From assembly GCA_000314955.1 (NCBI GenBank), contig BAEM01000053.1, positions 1 to 64,000 of the forward strand: a stretch of 64,000 nucleotides of DNA. The letters are read 5' to 3'. This DNA comes from Paraglaciecola chathamensis S18K6. Its GTDB lineage: Bacteria; Pseudomonadota; Gammaproteobacteria; Enterobacterales; Alteromonadaceae. A program made the position numbers and the translations under genes. Under the pieces are notes generated by a model that worked only from the letters and a program-made list of their open reading frames with translations, was not told the DNA's origin and made no database searches. Of the stretch, positions 16,270 through 25,078 are shown one piece after another. The first letter of the stretch is position 1. Each line of letters begins with the position of its first letter.

Positions 16270-17023
16270 AAAAAACCGAATCTTTATTATTGGAATGAGT
16301 GGAGGGTTGTCCCAACACTTCAACACCAAACAAGGTACGGTACAACACACCTTTAGTATGAAGATACCAAGGAACAATCCAAATAAGTGCGATACCGAAC
16401 GTGAAAAGCCCGCCAACAAAAAGGATAAATGAAACAATGTAAAATTGACTTAACAGACCCCAATAGCGATTAAACACGCGCATTGAAACTAGAATAGCCT
16501 GACTAGGACGATATTTTTTCTCGACTAATAGCACCAGAGCAAACCCAGTGGACATCGCCAAGTATAAGCCTGGTAAAATGTAAAGCGCCAAGCCAAGGTT
16601 GGCCAATGCACCGAGCATTAACGCACTTAAAATCAGTAATGCAGAAGTTGCAAGTCGTTTTACTAAACTTAAAAACGGTACATTAACTCCAACGCTATGG
16701 CCGATACCCATCATCATCAATGCGGTTATTAAAGGCGTCGTCACCAAGGTGAATAAGAGATTCAATCCATAACTCAGAGAAACAGAGGGATTTTGTAAGT
16801 CATCAATGCTGACAAAGCGGCCAATTAACATCAGCATGGCTAATATAATACCTAGCGTGAATAGCCCGCCTTGCAAAGTGCTATAAAAATGCTGCTTTGA
16901 AAGTTGCCACCCCTCTTTTACACACGCATTCAGGTCTAACGGGGTTTCCCCGCGTAGCGACTTATCAACATTACCACCTAGGTTATTTTTATTATCTTGT
17001 TCCACCAAACTGCCCTTTTTCAC
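16262..17023 (-). CDS. Multi-spanning membrane protein of unknown function
   Basis: This 253-residue protein has about six hydrophobic segments after a polar N-terminal 45 residues. I do not recognise a characterised family. The pattern (GWQLSKQHF, then helices, then LVEKKYRPSQAI and a paired FNRYWGLL-type segment) resembles uncharacterised integral membrane proteins with internal duplication, as DUF2189/DUF975 proteins do. It is the first gene of the operon with bax and the DUF2987-like gene, so a cell-envelope role is suggested by context only. Confidence 0.7.
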   Translation of the reverse strand: MKKGSLVEQDNKNNLGGNVDKSLRGETPLDLNACVKEGWQLSKQHFYSTLQGGLFTLGIILAMLMLIGRFVSIDDLQNPSVSLSYGLNLLFTLVTTPLITALMMMGIGHSVGVNVPFLSLVKRLATSALLILSALMLGALANLGLALYILPGLYLAMSTGFALVLLVEKKYRPSQAILVSMRVFNRYWGLLSQFYIVSFILFVGGLFTFGIALIWIVPWYLHTKGVLYRTLFGVEVLGQPSTHSNNKDSVFYA

Positions 17024-17097
17024 CGCACATGGTTAATTTTATCTGATTGACACTTAGCTTGCTAAGAGCAGCACGTTTATATTTTCAACGAATTGAT

Positions 17098-17730
17098 TTA
17101 CACGATCACCAGTTTAGCAGCCAGTAACAACAGCACAGCCCCCATAATGCGATCAAACCAATGGCTGTATTGACGAATGAAAGCTCGCACTTTGCGTGTA
17201 CTTAATAGGTACGATAAAAAACAAAACCACATACCTGTCGCCACTGCTAGATACACCCCATACGCTAGTTTAATGCTACTCGGTGTTTGCGCTGACACAG
17301 CAACCGCAAAGACCGATAAAAAGAATAAGGTGGCCTTCGGGTTCAAGCCATTGGTTAAAAACCCTATTGCAAAGGCTTTTCGGTCACTTATCTCGCTTGA
17401 ACTGACTTCACTGGCAGGTTCGGTCGTGTCCACCGCCTTGCTTTTTAATGCTCCAATGGCGATGTAAACCAAGTACGCTGCGGCTACATAACTAAAAATC
17501 GTATACACAAGCGGGTTTGTCTTTAGCAATAACCCTATTCCTAACAGTGAATAGGTTACATGTAATAAAATCGCTACACCCACGCCTATACTGGTGATCA
17601 TAGCGATACGACGCCCATAATTAATACTGTGTTTTAACACGATTGCAAAATCAGGGCCTGGGCTTGCTACCGCCAATAAATGCACGCCAGCTATCGTCAA
17701 AAATTCGCCCCAATAAAGACTCAAGTCCAT
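17098..17730 (-). CDS. LysE/RhtB-family amino acid exporter
   Basis: The 210-residue inner-membrane protein has six hydrophobic segments and the LysE/RhtB signature near the N-terminus (VASPGPDFAIVLKHS), with NPKATLFFLSVF in the middle. The family exports amino acids such as lysine, homoserine or threonine; the substrate cannot be read from sequence. It begins directly at the base after the cobB stop, so the two are translationally linked. Confidence 0.88.
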   Translation of the reverse strand: MDLSLYWGEFLTIAGVHLLAVASPGPDFAIVLKHSINYGRRIAMITSIGVGVAILLHVTYSLLGIGLLLKTNPLVYTIFSYVAAAYLVYIAIGALKSKAVDTTEPASEVSSSEISDRKAFAIGFLTNGLNPKATLFFLSVFAVAVSAQTPSSIKLAYGVYLAVATGMWFCFLSYLLSTRKVRAFIRQYSHWFDRIMGAVLLLLAAKLVIV

Positions 17731-18498
17731 TTATTTGCCTTTTAAATATTGTGTTAAGTAACTAGGTACCACGTCACTAGCCAGCCCGTAATGAGCCTCT
17801 AAAAAGTCATTATTCCCGTCACTTGGCACTAGGTTAAGCTCTACCGTATGCGCTCCATAGTGGTTAGCGATTTGCACCAGCCCCGCTGCTGGGTAGACAT
17901 TGCCTGAAGTACCGATAGAAATAAATACATCAGCTTCTTGTACAGCACGTTCTATTTCGTCCATATGAAATGGCATTTCACCAAACCAAACGATGTCTGG
18001 CCTGATGGTTTGACTCGGCGAACAGCACTGGCAACGGCTTGTGCCATCGAAAGGGATTTTCATTATAAAACGACGGTGACTATGATTACAACGCGCTGAT
18101 AACAGCTCACCGTGCATATGTAGTACGTTTTTACTGCCTGCTCGTTCGTGTAAATCGTCGACATTCTGGGTAATAACCAGTACGTGTTCAGGGAGTGCGG
18201 CCTCAAGCTGCGCTAGTGCAATATGCGCGGCGTTTGGCTGTACATCGTCACTTTGCAATTGTTCACGGCGCTGATTATAAAAGCGATAGACCAATTCCGG
18301 GTTACGAGTAAATGCCTCAGGCGTTGCTACCTCTTCTACCGCATGCTCTTCCCATAAACCATCATTGTCGCGAAACGTTTTCAAGCCCGATTCGGCAGAG
18401 ATCCCTGCCCCCGTCAAAATAACAATGTTAGGCCATTGGCTGTCACTTGAAGTGTCAGTATGACTAGGGTTAATCTGAGGTGTTGGTTTTCTCGACAC
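17731..18498 (-). CDS. cobB: NAD-dependent protein deacylase (sirtuin), CobB type
   Basis: This 255-residue sirtuin removes acyl groups from lysines using NAD. Visible motifs are the NAD-binding GAGISAESGL and FRDNDGLW, TQNVDDLHERAG, the catalytic His in HMHGEL, and IRPDIVWFGEMP. The Y/R pair in RFYNQRR is the class III feature linked to desuccinylase activity. The zinc site looks unusual: ARCNHSH and SRCQCC supply fewer clear Cys than CxxC-CxxC. The start is GTG with AGAGAG upstream. About 25 polar residues precede the fold. Confidence 0.9.
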   Translation of the reverse strand: MSRKPTPQINPSHTDTSSDSQWPNIVILTGAGISAESGLKTFRDNDGLWEEHAVEEVATPEAFTRNPELVYRFYNQRREQLQSDDVQPNAAHIALAQLEAALPEHVLVITQNVDDLHERAGSKNVLHMHGELLSARCNHSHRRFIMKIPFDGTSRCQCCSPSQTIRPDIVWFGEMPFHMDEIERAVQEADVFISIGTSGNVYPAAGLVQIANHYGAHTVELNLVPSDGNNDFLEAHYGLASDVVPSYLTQYLKGK

Positions 18499-18762
18499 AA
18501 TTGCTCTCTTTCATTCTTTTTGAACCATCATTCTTTTTATAAACACATACGGAGAAACTTAAACGCAGGAACGTAAACGGATTACCGCCCCCTATCGCAC
18601 CGCTGTTTGCCAAAAAACAGCGCATGCTACCATTGTCCTAATCTAGATAACAGTTTACCCAAGGCAGATGGTAATAACGCTTAACCAATGCGCCTAACAG
18701 TTCCTTTATACCGTTAAGTTGGTATAAGCTATATATCCGTTTTTTATAATGATCATTCTACC

Positions 18763-19578
18763 TTGGCAAAAATTCCATTTATTGTACGAATTGAACAGCA
18801 GTACCAAGGGCTTTCTCCGAACGCTCGATTAATTGCTGACCACTTGCAACATACCCCGTTGGACGTACTGAGTTGCTCAGTTGCCGAGATCGCTCAGAAA
18901 ACCCAAACATCAAAGGCGACCGTCAGTCGTTTTTTTCGGCAATTGGGTTATCAATCCCATCACGATGCAAAGACCGAACTCAATGCCTTTCGTGCTAACG
19001 GTTATCCAATGTATATGGAATCGGATCAAAGTGGGGCGCTAAATAGAGAAATTCAACGGATCGAACAAACTTGGAGCAATCTAGATCAAGACCAGTTAAG
19101 TGGATTAATTAAATCTATTTGTGAAGCGTCTCGCATTACCTTGATTGGTTTTAGAAATAGTTATCCCGTTGCCCTGCACTTCAGGCAGCAGTTGCTGCAA
19201 ATTCGCAGTAAAGTGCGTTTACTTCCGCAGCCAGGGCAAACATTGAGTGAAGAACTAAGAGATATTAGCGACGATGAACTGGTGATACTGATCGGTTTTC
19301 GCCGCAGACCAAAAATATTCAAACCATTGCTCGAAAAACTGCAACATCATAACGTGGCACTATTAGCTGACCCATCAGGACAAATTTACGCCGAGCAAGT
19401 AAAACAACTCATTATTTGCCAACTAGGGCAAGAGCAAGCTCTTGATAGTTATGCAGCGCCAATGAGTGTTATTTCTATAATTTGCAATCAGGTGTTTAGC
19501 CAATTGGATAAAACCGCTGATCGTCGCATTAGTGAAATATCCTCTTTATACGAAGAGCTTGACGAGCTAGAAAAATAA
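18763..19578 (+). CDS. RpiR/MurR-family transcriptional regulator
   Basis: This 271-residue regulator has an N-terminal RpiR helix-turn-helix (residues about 15-75, SVAEIAQKTQTSKATVSRFFRQLG) and a C-terminal SIS-like domain that would bind a small ligand. The start is TTG with no clear ribosome-binding site. A TATAAT at 18745-18750 lies so close that the transcript may be almost leaderless. In Klebsiella the RpiR-type repressor HpxU controls allantoate catabolism genes, and the downstream genes here have related functions, so I infer it regulates the 21315-27525 operon. Confidence 0.85.
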   Translation: MAKIPFIVRIEQQYQGLSPNARLIADHLQHTPLDVLSCSVAEIAQKTQTSKATVSRFFRQLGYQSHHDAKTELNAFRANGYPMYMESDQSGALNREIQRIEQTWSNLDQDQLSGLIKSICEASRITLIGFRNSYPVALHFRQQLLQIRSKVRLLPQPGQTLSEELRDISDDELVILIGFRRRPKIFKPLLEKLQHHNVALLADPSGQIYAEQVKQLIICQLGQEQALDSYAAPMSVISIICNQVFSQLDKTADRRISEISSLYEELDELEK

Positions 19579-19728
19579 TCTCGGCGCTGTCGTGCTCAAT
19601 GCTTGTACGCCTAAAGCCTTACTTTCCCCTTGAAAAATAACTATTCACACCAAAGTCTATCCTAGAGAGATTTTATTACCTGATCTTGCCCCAACTTTTA
19701 ATTCGCTATTTTACAATAAGGAAGTCCA

Positions 19729-21063
19729 ATGCCTACTTCTGACGATAATCACACCCCACTTTATAAAGAACAAACCTCGCTAGCGCTAGAGAACTTTCAG
19801 ATTAGTGGCACCCCAATGCCTAGTGAGTTTATTCATGCTTTGGCCTTAATTAAGGCCAGCGCCGCAAAAGCGAACGCTGAAGTAGCAGGACTAGACAGTG
19901 AAATCGCCATTGATATTCAGCGAGCTGCCATGGAGGTAGCACAAGGTGATCACGACGGTGCGTTTCAAGTAGATGTGTATCAAACAGGTTCAGGCACCAG
20001 CACCAATATGAATGCCAACGAAGTGATTGCGACGTTAGCAAGTTCGAAATTAGGAAGACAAGTACACCCGAACGACCATGTCAATATGGGGCAAAGTTCA
20101 AACGATGTTATTCCAAGCGCTATCCACCTCAGTGCTACCTTGGCGTTGAGTCAAAATTTGCTTCCTGCATTACAGAGTTTAATGTCAGCTATTGATGCTA
20201 AAAGTGTATTGTATCGAGAGACGGTGAAAACTGGGCGTACTCATTTAATGGATGCAATGCCGATCACCTTAGGACAAGAGCTTAGTGGCTGGAGTAAACA
20301 AATTCAGTTTTCAATCAGCCGGCTAATAGAGGTACTACCGCGGATTTCAACATTGGCACTTGGTGGCACCGCGGTTGGCACAGGCATTAATACCCACCCG
20401 AAATTCGCCCAAACGACCTGCCAGCACCTAAGTCAGTTAACAGGATTGCGCTTTAACCCCGCAGATAATTATTTCGCGGCCATCAGTAGCCAAGATACTG
20501 CGGTTGAAGTCAGTGGACAACTGAATACGCTCGCTGTCAGTTTAATGAAAATTTGCAACGATCTGCGCTGGATGAATAGCGGCCCCCTTGCCGGTTTAGG
20601 TGAGATTAGCCTTGATAAGTTACAAGCCGGTAGCAGCATCATGCCAGGCAAAGTGAACCCTGTTATTCCTGAGGCGGTGGCCATGGTGTGCGCGCAAGTT
20701 ATGGGCTATCACCAAAGCATTACTATTGCTGGCCAATCTGGCAATTTTCAGCTTAACACCATGTTGCCATTGATTGGTTATAACCTTTTAACCAGTATTT
20801 CTATCCTTAGTAACGGCATAAGTGCGCTAACACATAAAGCCATAGTGACTATGCAGGCCAATAGTGAGCGTATGTCCGAATATTTAAGTAAAAACCCTAT
20901 ATTAGTTACTGCGCTAAATAATAAGGTAGGTTATGAAAAAGGCGCTTTGATTGCCAAAGCGGCATATGAAGAGAAGCGGCCTGTTATTGAGGTAGCAGCA
21001 GAAATGACTGATATCCCGATAGATGAATTACGCGAATTGCTTGATCCATCCTCTATGACATAA
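19729..21063 (+). CDS. fumC: Class II fumarate hydratase
   Basis: The 444-residue enzyme belongs to the fumarase/aspartase superfamily. It carries TGSGTSTNMNANEV, the substrate-binding region HPNDHVNMGQSSND, TGRTHLMDAMP, and the signature loop GSSIMPGKVNPV with its catalytic serine. It is slightly shorter than E. coli FumC (467). The best call is fumarase reversibly hydrating fumarate to malate; another superfamily lyase cannot be excluded. It has its own AGGAAG ribosome-binding site and sits between the RpiR regulator and the ureide operon. Why a fumarase is here is unclear. Confidence 0.85.
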   Translation: MPTSDDNHTPLYKEQTSLALENFQISGTPMPSEFIHALALIKASAAKANAEVAGLDSEIAIDIQRAAMEVAQGDHDGAFQVDVYQTGSGTSTNMNANEVIATLASSKLGRQVHPNDHVNMGQSSNDVIPSAIHLSATLALSQNLLPALQSLMSAIDAKSVLYRETVKTGRTHLMDAMPITLGQELSGWSKQIQFSISRLIEVLPRISTLALGGTAVGTGINTHPKFAQTTCQHLSQLTGLRFNPADNYFAAISSQDTAVEVSGQLNTLAVSLMKICNDLRWMNSGPLAGLGEISLDKLQAGSSIMPGKVNPVIPEAVAMVCAQVMGYHQSITIAGQSGNFQLNTMLPLIGYNLLTSISILSNGISALTHKAIVTMQANSERMSEYLSKNPILVTALNNKVGYEKGALIAKAAYEEKRPVIEVAAEMTDIPIDELRELLDPSSMT

Positions 21064-21254
21064 CTGTATATTGAGCAAATAAGCAAATAAGCAGCACAAA
21101 AACTCGGTAAAAAGTCGTTGCTACAGGCATATTTGTTTCATCTGGCAAAAGGAATTGCCATAGTGTTAAATAGTTGTTAACGCATTATTCTCGCTGCTTT
21201 AACGCTATTAAGTCTTAAATTCAAAATATATAGCGGTAATTCATAATGTTTCTC

Positions 21255-21290
21255 TTGACTATTCGGTGAAACATTTGTTTCATATAGGAC
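21255..21290 (+). promoter_or_regulatory. Promoter of the ureide operon with a palindromic operator
   Basis: A -35 TTGACT (21255-21260) and a weak -10 TTTCAT (21278-21283) are spaced by 17 bases. The perfect palindrome TGAAACATTTGTTTCA (21267-21282) occupies the spacer and part of the -10, the position expected for a repressor operator. A further half-site, TTTGTTTCAT, occurs near 21131-21141. I propose binding by the RpiR-type regulator; this is not demonstrated. Confidence 0.5.
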
Positions 21291-21314
21291 CATTTGGTCA
21301 AGTTTTTAAGAGTT

Positions 21315-22529
21315 ATGAGCCCCAGCGCAGCGCATTTCAGCAGTCAAACTCCGTACGTTTTAAGCGTTACTGAAAAAGAATACCCCGCCAAGCAGGCGGA
21401 TAACCTAATGTTATCTGGCGTAAGCCTTGCGGTTAAAGACCTATTTCATATTAAAGGCTTACCTACAACGGCAGGTAACCCTGATTGGTTGGCAAGTCAT
21501 CCGATCCCTATACATACTGCCCCGGCTGTAGAAACGCTTTTAGAGAACGGAGCACGGTTGGTCGGAAAAACAATTACGGATGAATTAGCGTATAGCCTGA
21601 ACGGACAAAATATTCATTATGGTACGCCATTCAATATATCTGCGCCGGACAGAATACCAGGCGGCTCATCAAGCGGCTCAGCGGTTGCGGTGCGTGAAGG
21701 TAGTGCGCAAGTCGGCTTAGGCACAGACACGGGTGGCTCTATTCGTGTACCTGCCAGTTATAATGGCTTATTTGGTCTTCGCCCTACCCACGGGCGGATC
21801 AGTAGCGAGCACATGGTTAGCCTTGCTCCTAGTTTCGATACAGTAGGCTGGATAACCCGAGATTTAGACGTGCTTGCGAAAGTCGCGTCAGTTTTCTTTG
21901 GTGATAAACACATCGACGATGCCAGCAATTCACAAGACATTGCGCAAAACAGCAAAATCGGTTTTGCCCAAGAACTAGCACGACAATGCGAATACTCCGA
22001 GGCGTTAACGACTGCCTATCACTCAATGGTCGAAGACCCTTGTATTTTAGAATCGGGCTTGTCGTCAGACAGTTTGATAGAGGCCAGCGAAACATTTCGT
22101 ATCTTACAAGGCTATGAAATATGGCAGACCCATGGAGAATGGATCACGCAGCAAGCACCCACATTTGCGCCTGACATACAACAGCGCTTCGCATGGTGTG
22201 CAACGATTGATAATCAACAGCGTCAGCAAGCGCTAGAAAAGCAAGCCAAGTTTATTTCACATATTAATCATCTATTTACCCAATGTGATGTGATATTTTT
22301 ACCGACAACACCCGGCCCAGCTCCATTTATTGATACGCCGAGTGACGTACTAGCAACCTATCGGAATACACTGATGAAGCTCACCTGCATTGCAGGCTTA
22401 TGTGGCTTACCTCAATTACATGTTCCGTTACCCATTAACCCCCATGCGCCTATGGGATTTTCATTAATTGGCCAAAAAAATCATGACAAACAATTAATTG
22501 AAATCGCTCGCATGTTATTAGAGACATAA
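21315..22529 (+). CDS. Amidase-signature family hydrolase
   Basis: This amidase of about 404 residues has the Ser-cisSer-Lys triad: Lys in SLAVKDLF, cis-Ser in GGSSSGSAVAV and the nucleophile Ser in TDTGGSIRVPA. The ATG at 21315 is preferred over the TTG at 21294, with AAGAG just upstream. It is shorter than allophanate hydrolase AtzF. In Klebsiella an amidase-family gene (HpxY) accompanies the oxamate amidohydrolase HpxW, so action on oxalurate, oxamate or a related ureide is a reasonable inference. It leads a five-gene operon and ends two bases before the next gene. Confidence 0.85.
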   Translation: MSPSAAHFSSQTPYVLSVTEKEYPAKQADNLMLSGVSLAVKDLFHIKGLPTTAGNPDWLASHPIPIHTAPAVETLLENGARLVGKTITDELAYSLNGQNIHYGTPFNISAPDRIPGGSSSGSAVAVREGSAQVGLGTDTGGSIRVPASYNGLFGLRPTHGRISSEHMVSLAPSFDTVGWITRDLDVLAKVASVFFGDKHIDDASNSQDIAQNSKIGFAQELARQCEYSEALTTAYHSMVEDPCILESGLSSDSLIEASETFRILQGYEIWQTHGEWITQQAPTFAPDIQQRFAWCATIDNQQRQQALEKQAKFISHINHLFTQCDVIFLPTTPGPAPFIDTPSDVLATYRNTLMKLTCIAGLCGLPQLHVPLPINPHAPMGFSLIGQKNHDKQLIEIARMLLET

Positions 22530-22531
22530 TA

Positions 22532-24118
22532 ATGAGTCAGACTTCACGTCCTGTGGCGTTTACTGCGCCCCACTACGCCGCCAGCCAAGTTGGCCAGAAT
22601 GTATTACAACACGGTGGCACGGCCATTGAAGCAATGGTGGCGGCCGCAGCATCTATATCGGTTGTTTACCCGCATATGAATAGCATGGGCGGCGACGGAT
22701 TTTGGTTGATCAGTGAGCCCGGTAAAACACCCATTGCGATTGATGCCAGCGGCTACGCCTGTAAAAACGCAGATCTTAGCTACTACAACGGTCTATCCGC
22801 TATTCCTTCTCGGGGTCCCAAAGCCGCATTAACGATGGCTGGTGCTGTTTCAGGCTGGCAAAAAGCGTTAGATATCAGTAAAACCTGGCAATCCCCCCTG
22901 CCCCTAAGTGAATTATTAGCCCCAGCAATAGGCCAAGCAGAATGGGGAATTGAAGTTACGCAAAGCTTGCAAGACGCTAGTGAGAAGACCTTTGATGATT
23001 TATCAACTATCCCTCATTTCGAACAATTCCTCATTAAAGGGAAACGTTTACAAAAAGGCAAAATACTTAAACTACCAGCCATTGCCAAAACACTAAATAC
23101 GTTAGCCGAAAATGGTTTGCAGGATTTCTATCAAGGTGAAATAGCCCGAGCGTTGGCGGAAGATTTGCATGCTGCCGGCTCTCCAATCACACTTGAAGAC
23201 ATCAATGCATATGAAGCGAAATTAGTCACGCCGTTATCGGTTGATACATCAGTTGCTACTTTGTACAACCTCCCTGCACCTACCCAAGGCATTGCTTCAC
23301 TACTGATTTTAGCGCTATTTGATAAAGTACAACATTTGGCCACTACCGAAGCAGAATTTGTGCATTTATTAGTAGAGTGCACCAAGCAGGCCTTTATAAA
23401 ACGTAATCAGTTTGTTGGCGATGCTAGTCGCTTAGCGATTGATTTACATTCCCTTTTGACGCCGCAATCTATTGACGCTATGGCCGCTGATATTAGCCTA
23501 GAGCGCGCATTGTCTTGGCCTCATGAAGCTAAGCCTGGCGACACAATATGGATGGGAGCTTGTGACAGCGAAGGGCGCATGGTCAGCTACATTCAGAGTA
23601 TCTATTGGGAATTTGGCAGCGGTGTTGTCTCACCGCAAACGGGTATTGTATGGAACAATCGCGGTACCTCATTTTCCTTAACACCAGGCAGTTTGCAAGA
23701 GCTTGCGCCAGGCATGAAACCCTTTCACACCTTAAACCCTGCATTTGCAGAGCTAAAAGATGGCAGTCGCTTAAGCTATGGCACTATGGGTGGCGAAGGA
23801 CAACCACAAACCCAAGCAGCCCTCTTCGCGCGCTATATCTATCAGCAAAAATCGCTTTCTGAATCTATTCGTCTGGGTCGTTGGTTGCTCGGTAGAACGT
23901 GGGGCGATGAAAGTCATAACTTAAAAATTGAACAAGATTTAGCCCAAGACATACAGCAAGAGCTGACCGCAAAAGGACACGATATCGCCCTGGTTGAATC
24001 ATGCAACGAATTAATGGGCCACGCAGGCGCGGTGGTTAAACGCGCTGATGGTACTGTCACAGCGGCTACAGACCCAAGAAGTGATGGCAATGCATTTGCC
24101 GCACACACATTAGATTAA
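22532..24118 (+). CDS. Gamma-glutamyltransferase-family Ntn hydrolase, HpxW-like
   Basis: This 528-residue protein is a member of the self-cleaving GGT family. The early HGGTAIEAMVAAAAS and MNSMGGDGFWL segments match the family, and the probable nucleophile is Thr338 in GDTIWMGA, where the precursor would be cut. There is no signal peptide, so it is cytoplasmic, unlike periplasmic glutathione-degrading GGT. Klebsiella HpxW, a GGT homologue, hydrolyses oxamate to oxalate and ammonia. The company of ureide genes supports this role over glutathione metabolism. Confidence 0.82.
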   Translation: MSQTSRPVAFTAPHYAASQVGQNVLQHGGTAIEAMVAAAASISVVYPHMNSMGGDGFWLISEPGKTPIAIDASGYACKNADLSYYNGLSAIPSRGPKAALTMAGAVSGWQKALDISKTWQSPLPLSELLAPAIGQAEWGIEVTQSLQDASEKTFDDLSTIPHFEQFLIKGKRLQKGKILKLPAIAKTLNTLAENGLQDFYQGEIARALAEDLHAAGSPITLEDINAYEAKLVTPLSVDTSVATLYNLPAPTQGIASLLILALFDKVQHLATTEAEFVHLLVECTKQAFIKRNQFVGDASRLAIDLHSLLTPQSIDAMAADISLERALSWPHEAKPGDTIWMGACDSEGRMVSYIQSIYWEFGSGVVSPQTGIVWNNRGTSFSLTPGSLQELAPGMKPFHTLNPAFAELKDGSRLSYGTMGGEGQPQTQAALFARYIYQQKSLSESIRLGRWLLGRTWGDESHNLKIEQDLAQDIQQELTAKGHDIALVESCNELMGHAGAVVKRADGTVTAATDPRSDGNAFAAHTLD

Positions 24119-24189
24119 TGACCCTAAACGGGTGAAAAATACCCATAGATAACGAATAACTTAAACACCTTAATGAGACGAAAAATAAA

Positions 24190-25014
24190 ATGATGGAACT
24201 AGTGTTAAATAACCTGCCCACAATCGCCGCGTTGGTTGGCACAGGAATATTCGCGGGTTTACTAGCAGGACTGCTTGGCGTAGGCGGGGGCATTGTGATT
24301 GTGCCTGTGTTGTTTTTTCTCTTCCAATCCTTTGGCGTGAGCCCACAAAGCGCAATGTACATTGCAACTGGTACCTCATTAGCCACAATTATCCCCACGT
24401 CTATTAGCTCTATTCGCTCGCATCGTAAAAAAGGCAATGTGGATGCAGCACTTTTAAAACAATGGGGTGCGTTAATATTAGTGGGGGTGCTGGTAGGAAG
24501 TTGGTTAGTGACGAAAGTCGACGGTCGATACCTAACAACACTTTTTGGAATTGTTGCCACGTTATCTGCATTGAATATGTTATTTAGAACAGGTAAATCG
24601 GCACTCGCTGAGAGCCTACCTGGTCGTGTGGGACAATCCATCATGGCAGCTTGTATTGGCTTTTTTAGCTCTATGGTGGGGATTGGCGGTGGAACATTAT
24701 CCGTTCCAATCTTAACCGCTTTTAATTACCCAGCGCATAAGGCCGTGGGCACAGCGGCAGCCATTGGGCTAATTATTTCATTGCCAGCTGCTTTATACCT
24801 ACTCATGTTTGGCCAAACACCACAAGATGCCCCGCTCGGCACTTATGGTTATATCAATCTAGTTGGTTTTGTTTGCATCGTGCCCTTAACGGTTCTTTGT
24901 GCGCCTATTGGTGCCGGAATTGCTTCTAAACTCGATGCCAATATGTTGAAAAAAATATTCGCCGTCGTGTTGCTTATCACCGGCACTCGCATGTTAGCTC
25001 AGCTATTTATTTAG
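24190..25014 (+). CDS. TauE/SafE-family transporter
   Basis: The 274-residue membrane protein has eight or so hydrophobic segments and the duplicated glycine-rich motifs of the family (GLLGVGGGIVIVP and SSMVGIGGGTLSVP). Members export small organic anions such as sulfite, sulfoacetate or taurine-derived products. Inside this operon an end product such as oxalate or oxamate is a possible cargo, which is inference from position. It differs from the shorter, Cys-containing TauE/SafE protein at 7282-7944. About 70 bases separate it from each neighbour. Confidence 0.85.
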   Translation: MMELVLNNLPTIAALVGTGIFAGLLAGLLGVGGGIVIVPVLFFLFQSFGVSPQSAMYIATGTSLATIIPTSISSIRSHRKKGNVDAALLKQWGALILVGVLVGSWLVTKVDGRYLTTLFGIVATLSALNMLFRTGKSALAESLPGRVGQSIMAACIGFFSSMVGIGGGTLSVPILTAFNYPAHKAVGTAAAIGLIISLPAALYLLMFGQTPQDAPLGTYGYINLVGFVCIVPLTVLCAPIGAGIASKLDANMLKKIFAVVLLITGTRMLAQLFI

Positions 25015-25078
25015 CTGTGTGTACATGCCCTATTTTTAGTTTAATTTTTCTTTTTAATACCTTGGAGCGCAACGCATA

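Noticed and set aside
24066-24644. Minus-strand open frame of 192 codons over the end of the GGT-like gene and the TauE/SafE gene
   Set aside because: It spans two real plus-strand genes, has no ribosome-binding site or recognisable domain, and reads as low-complexity antisense sequence.
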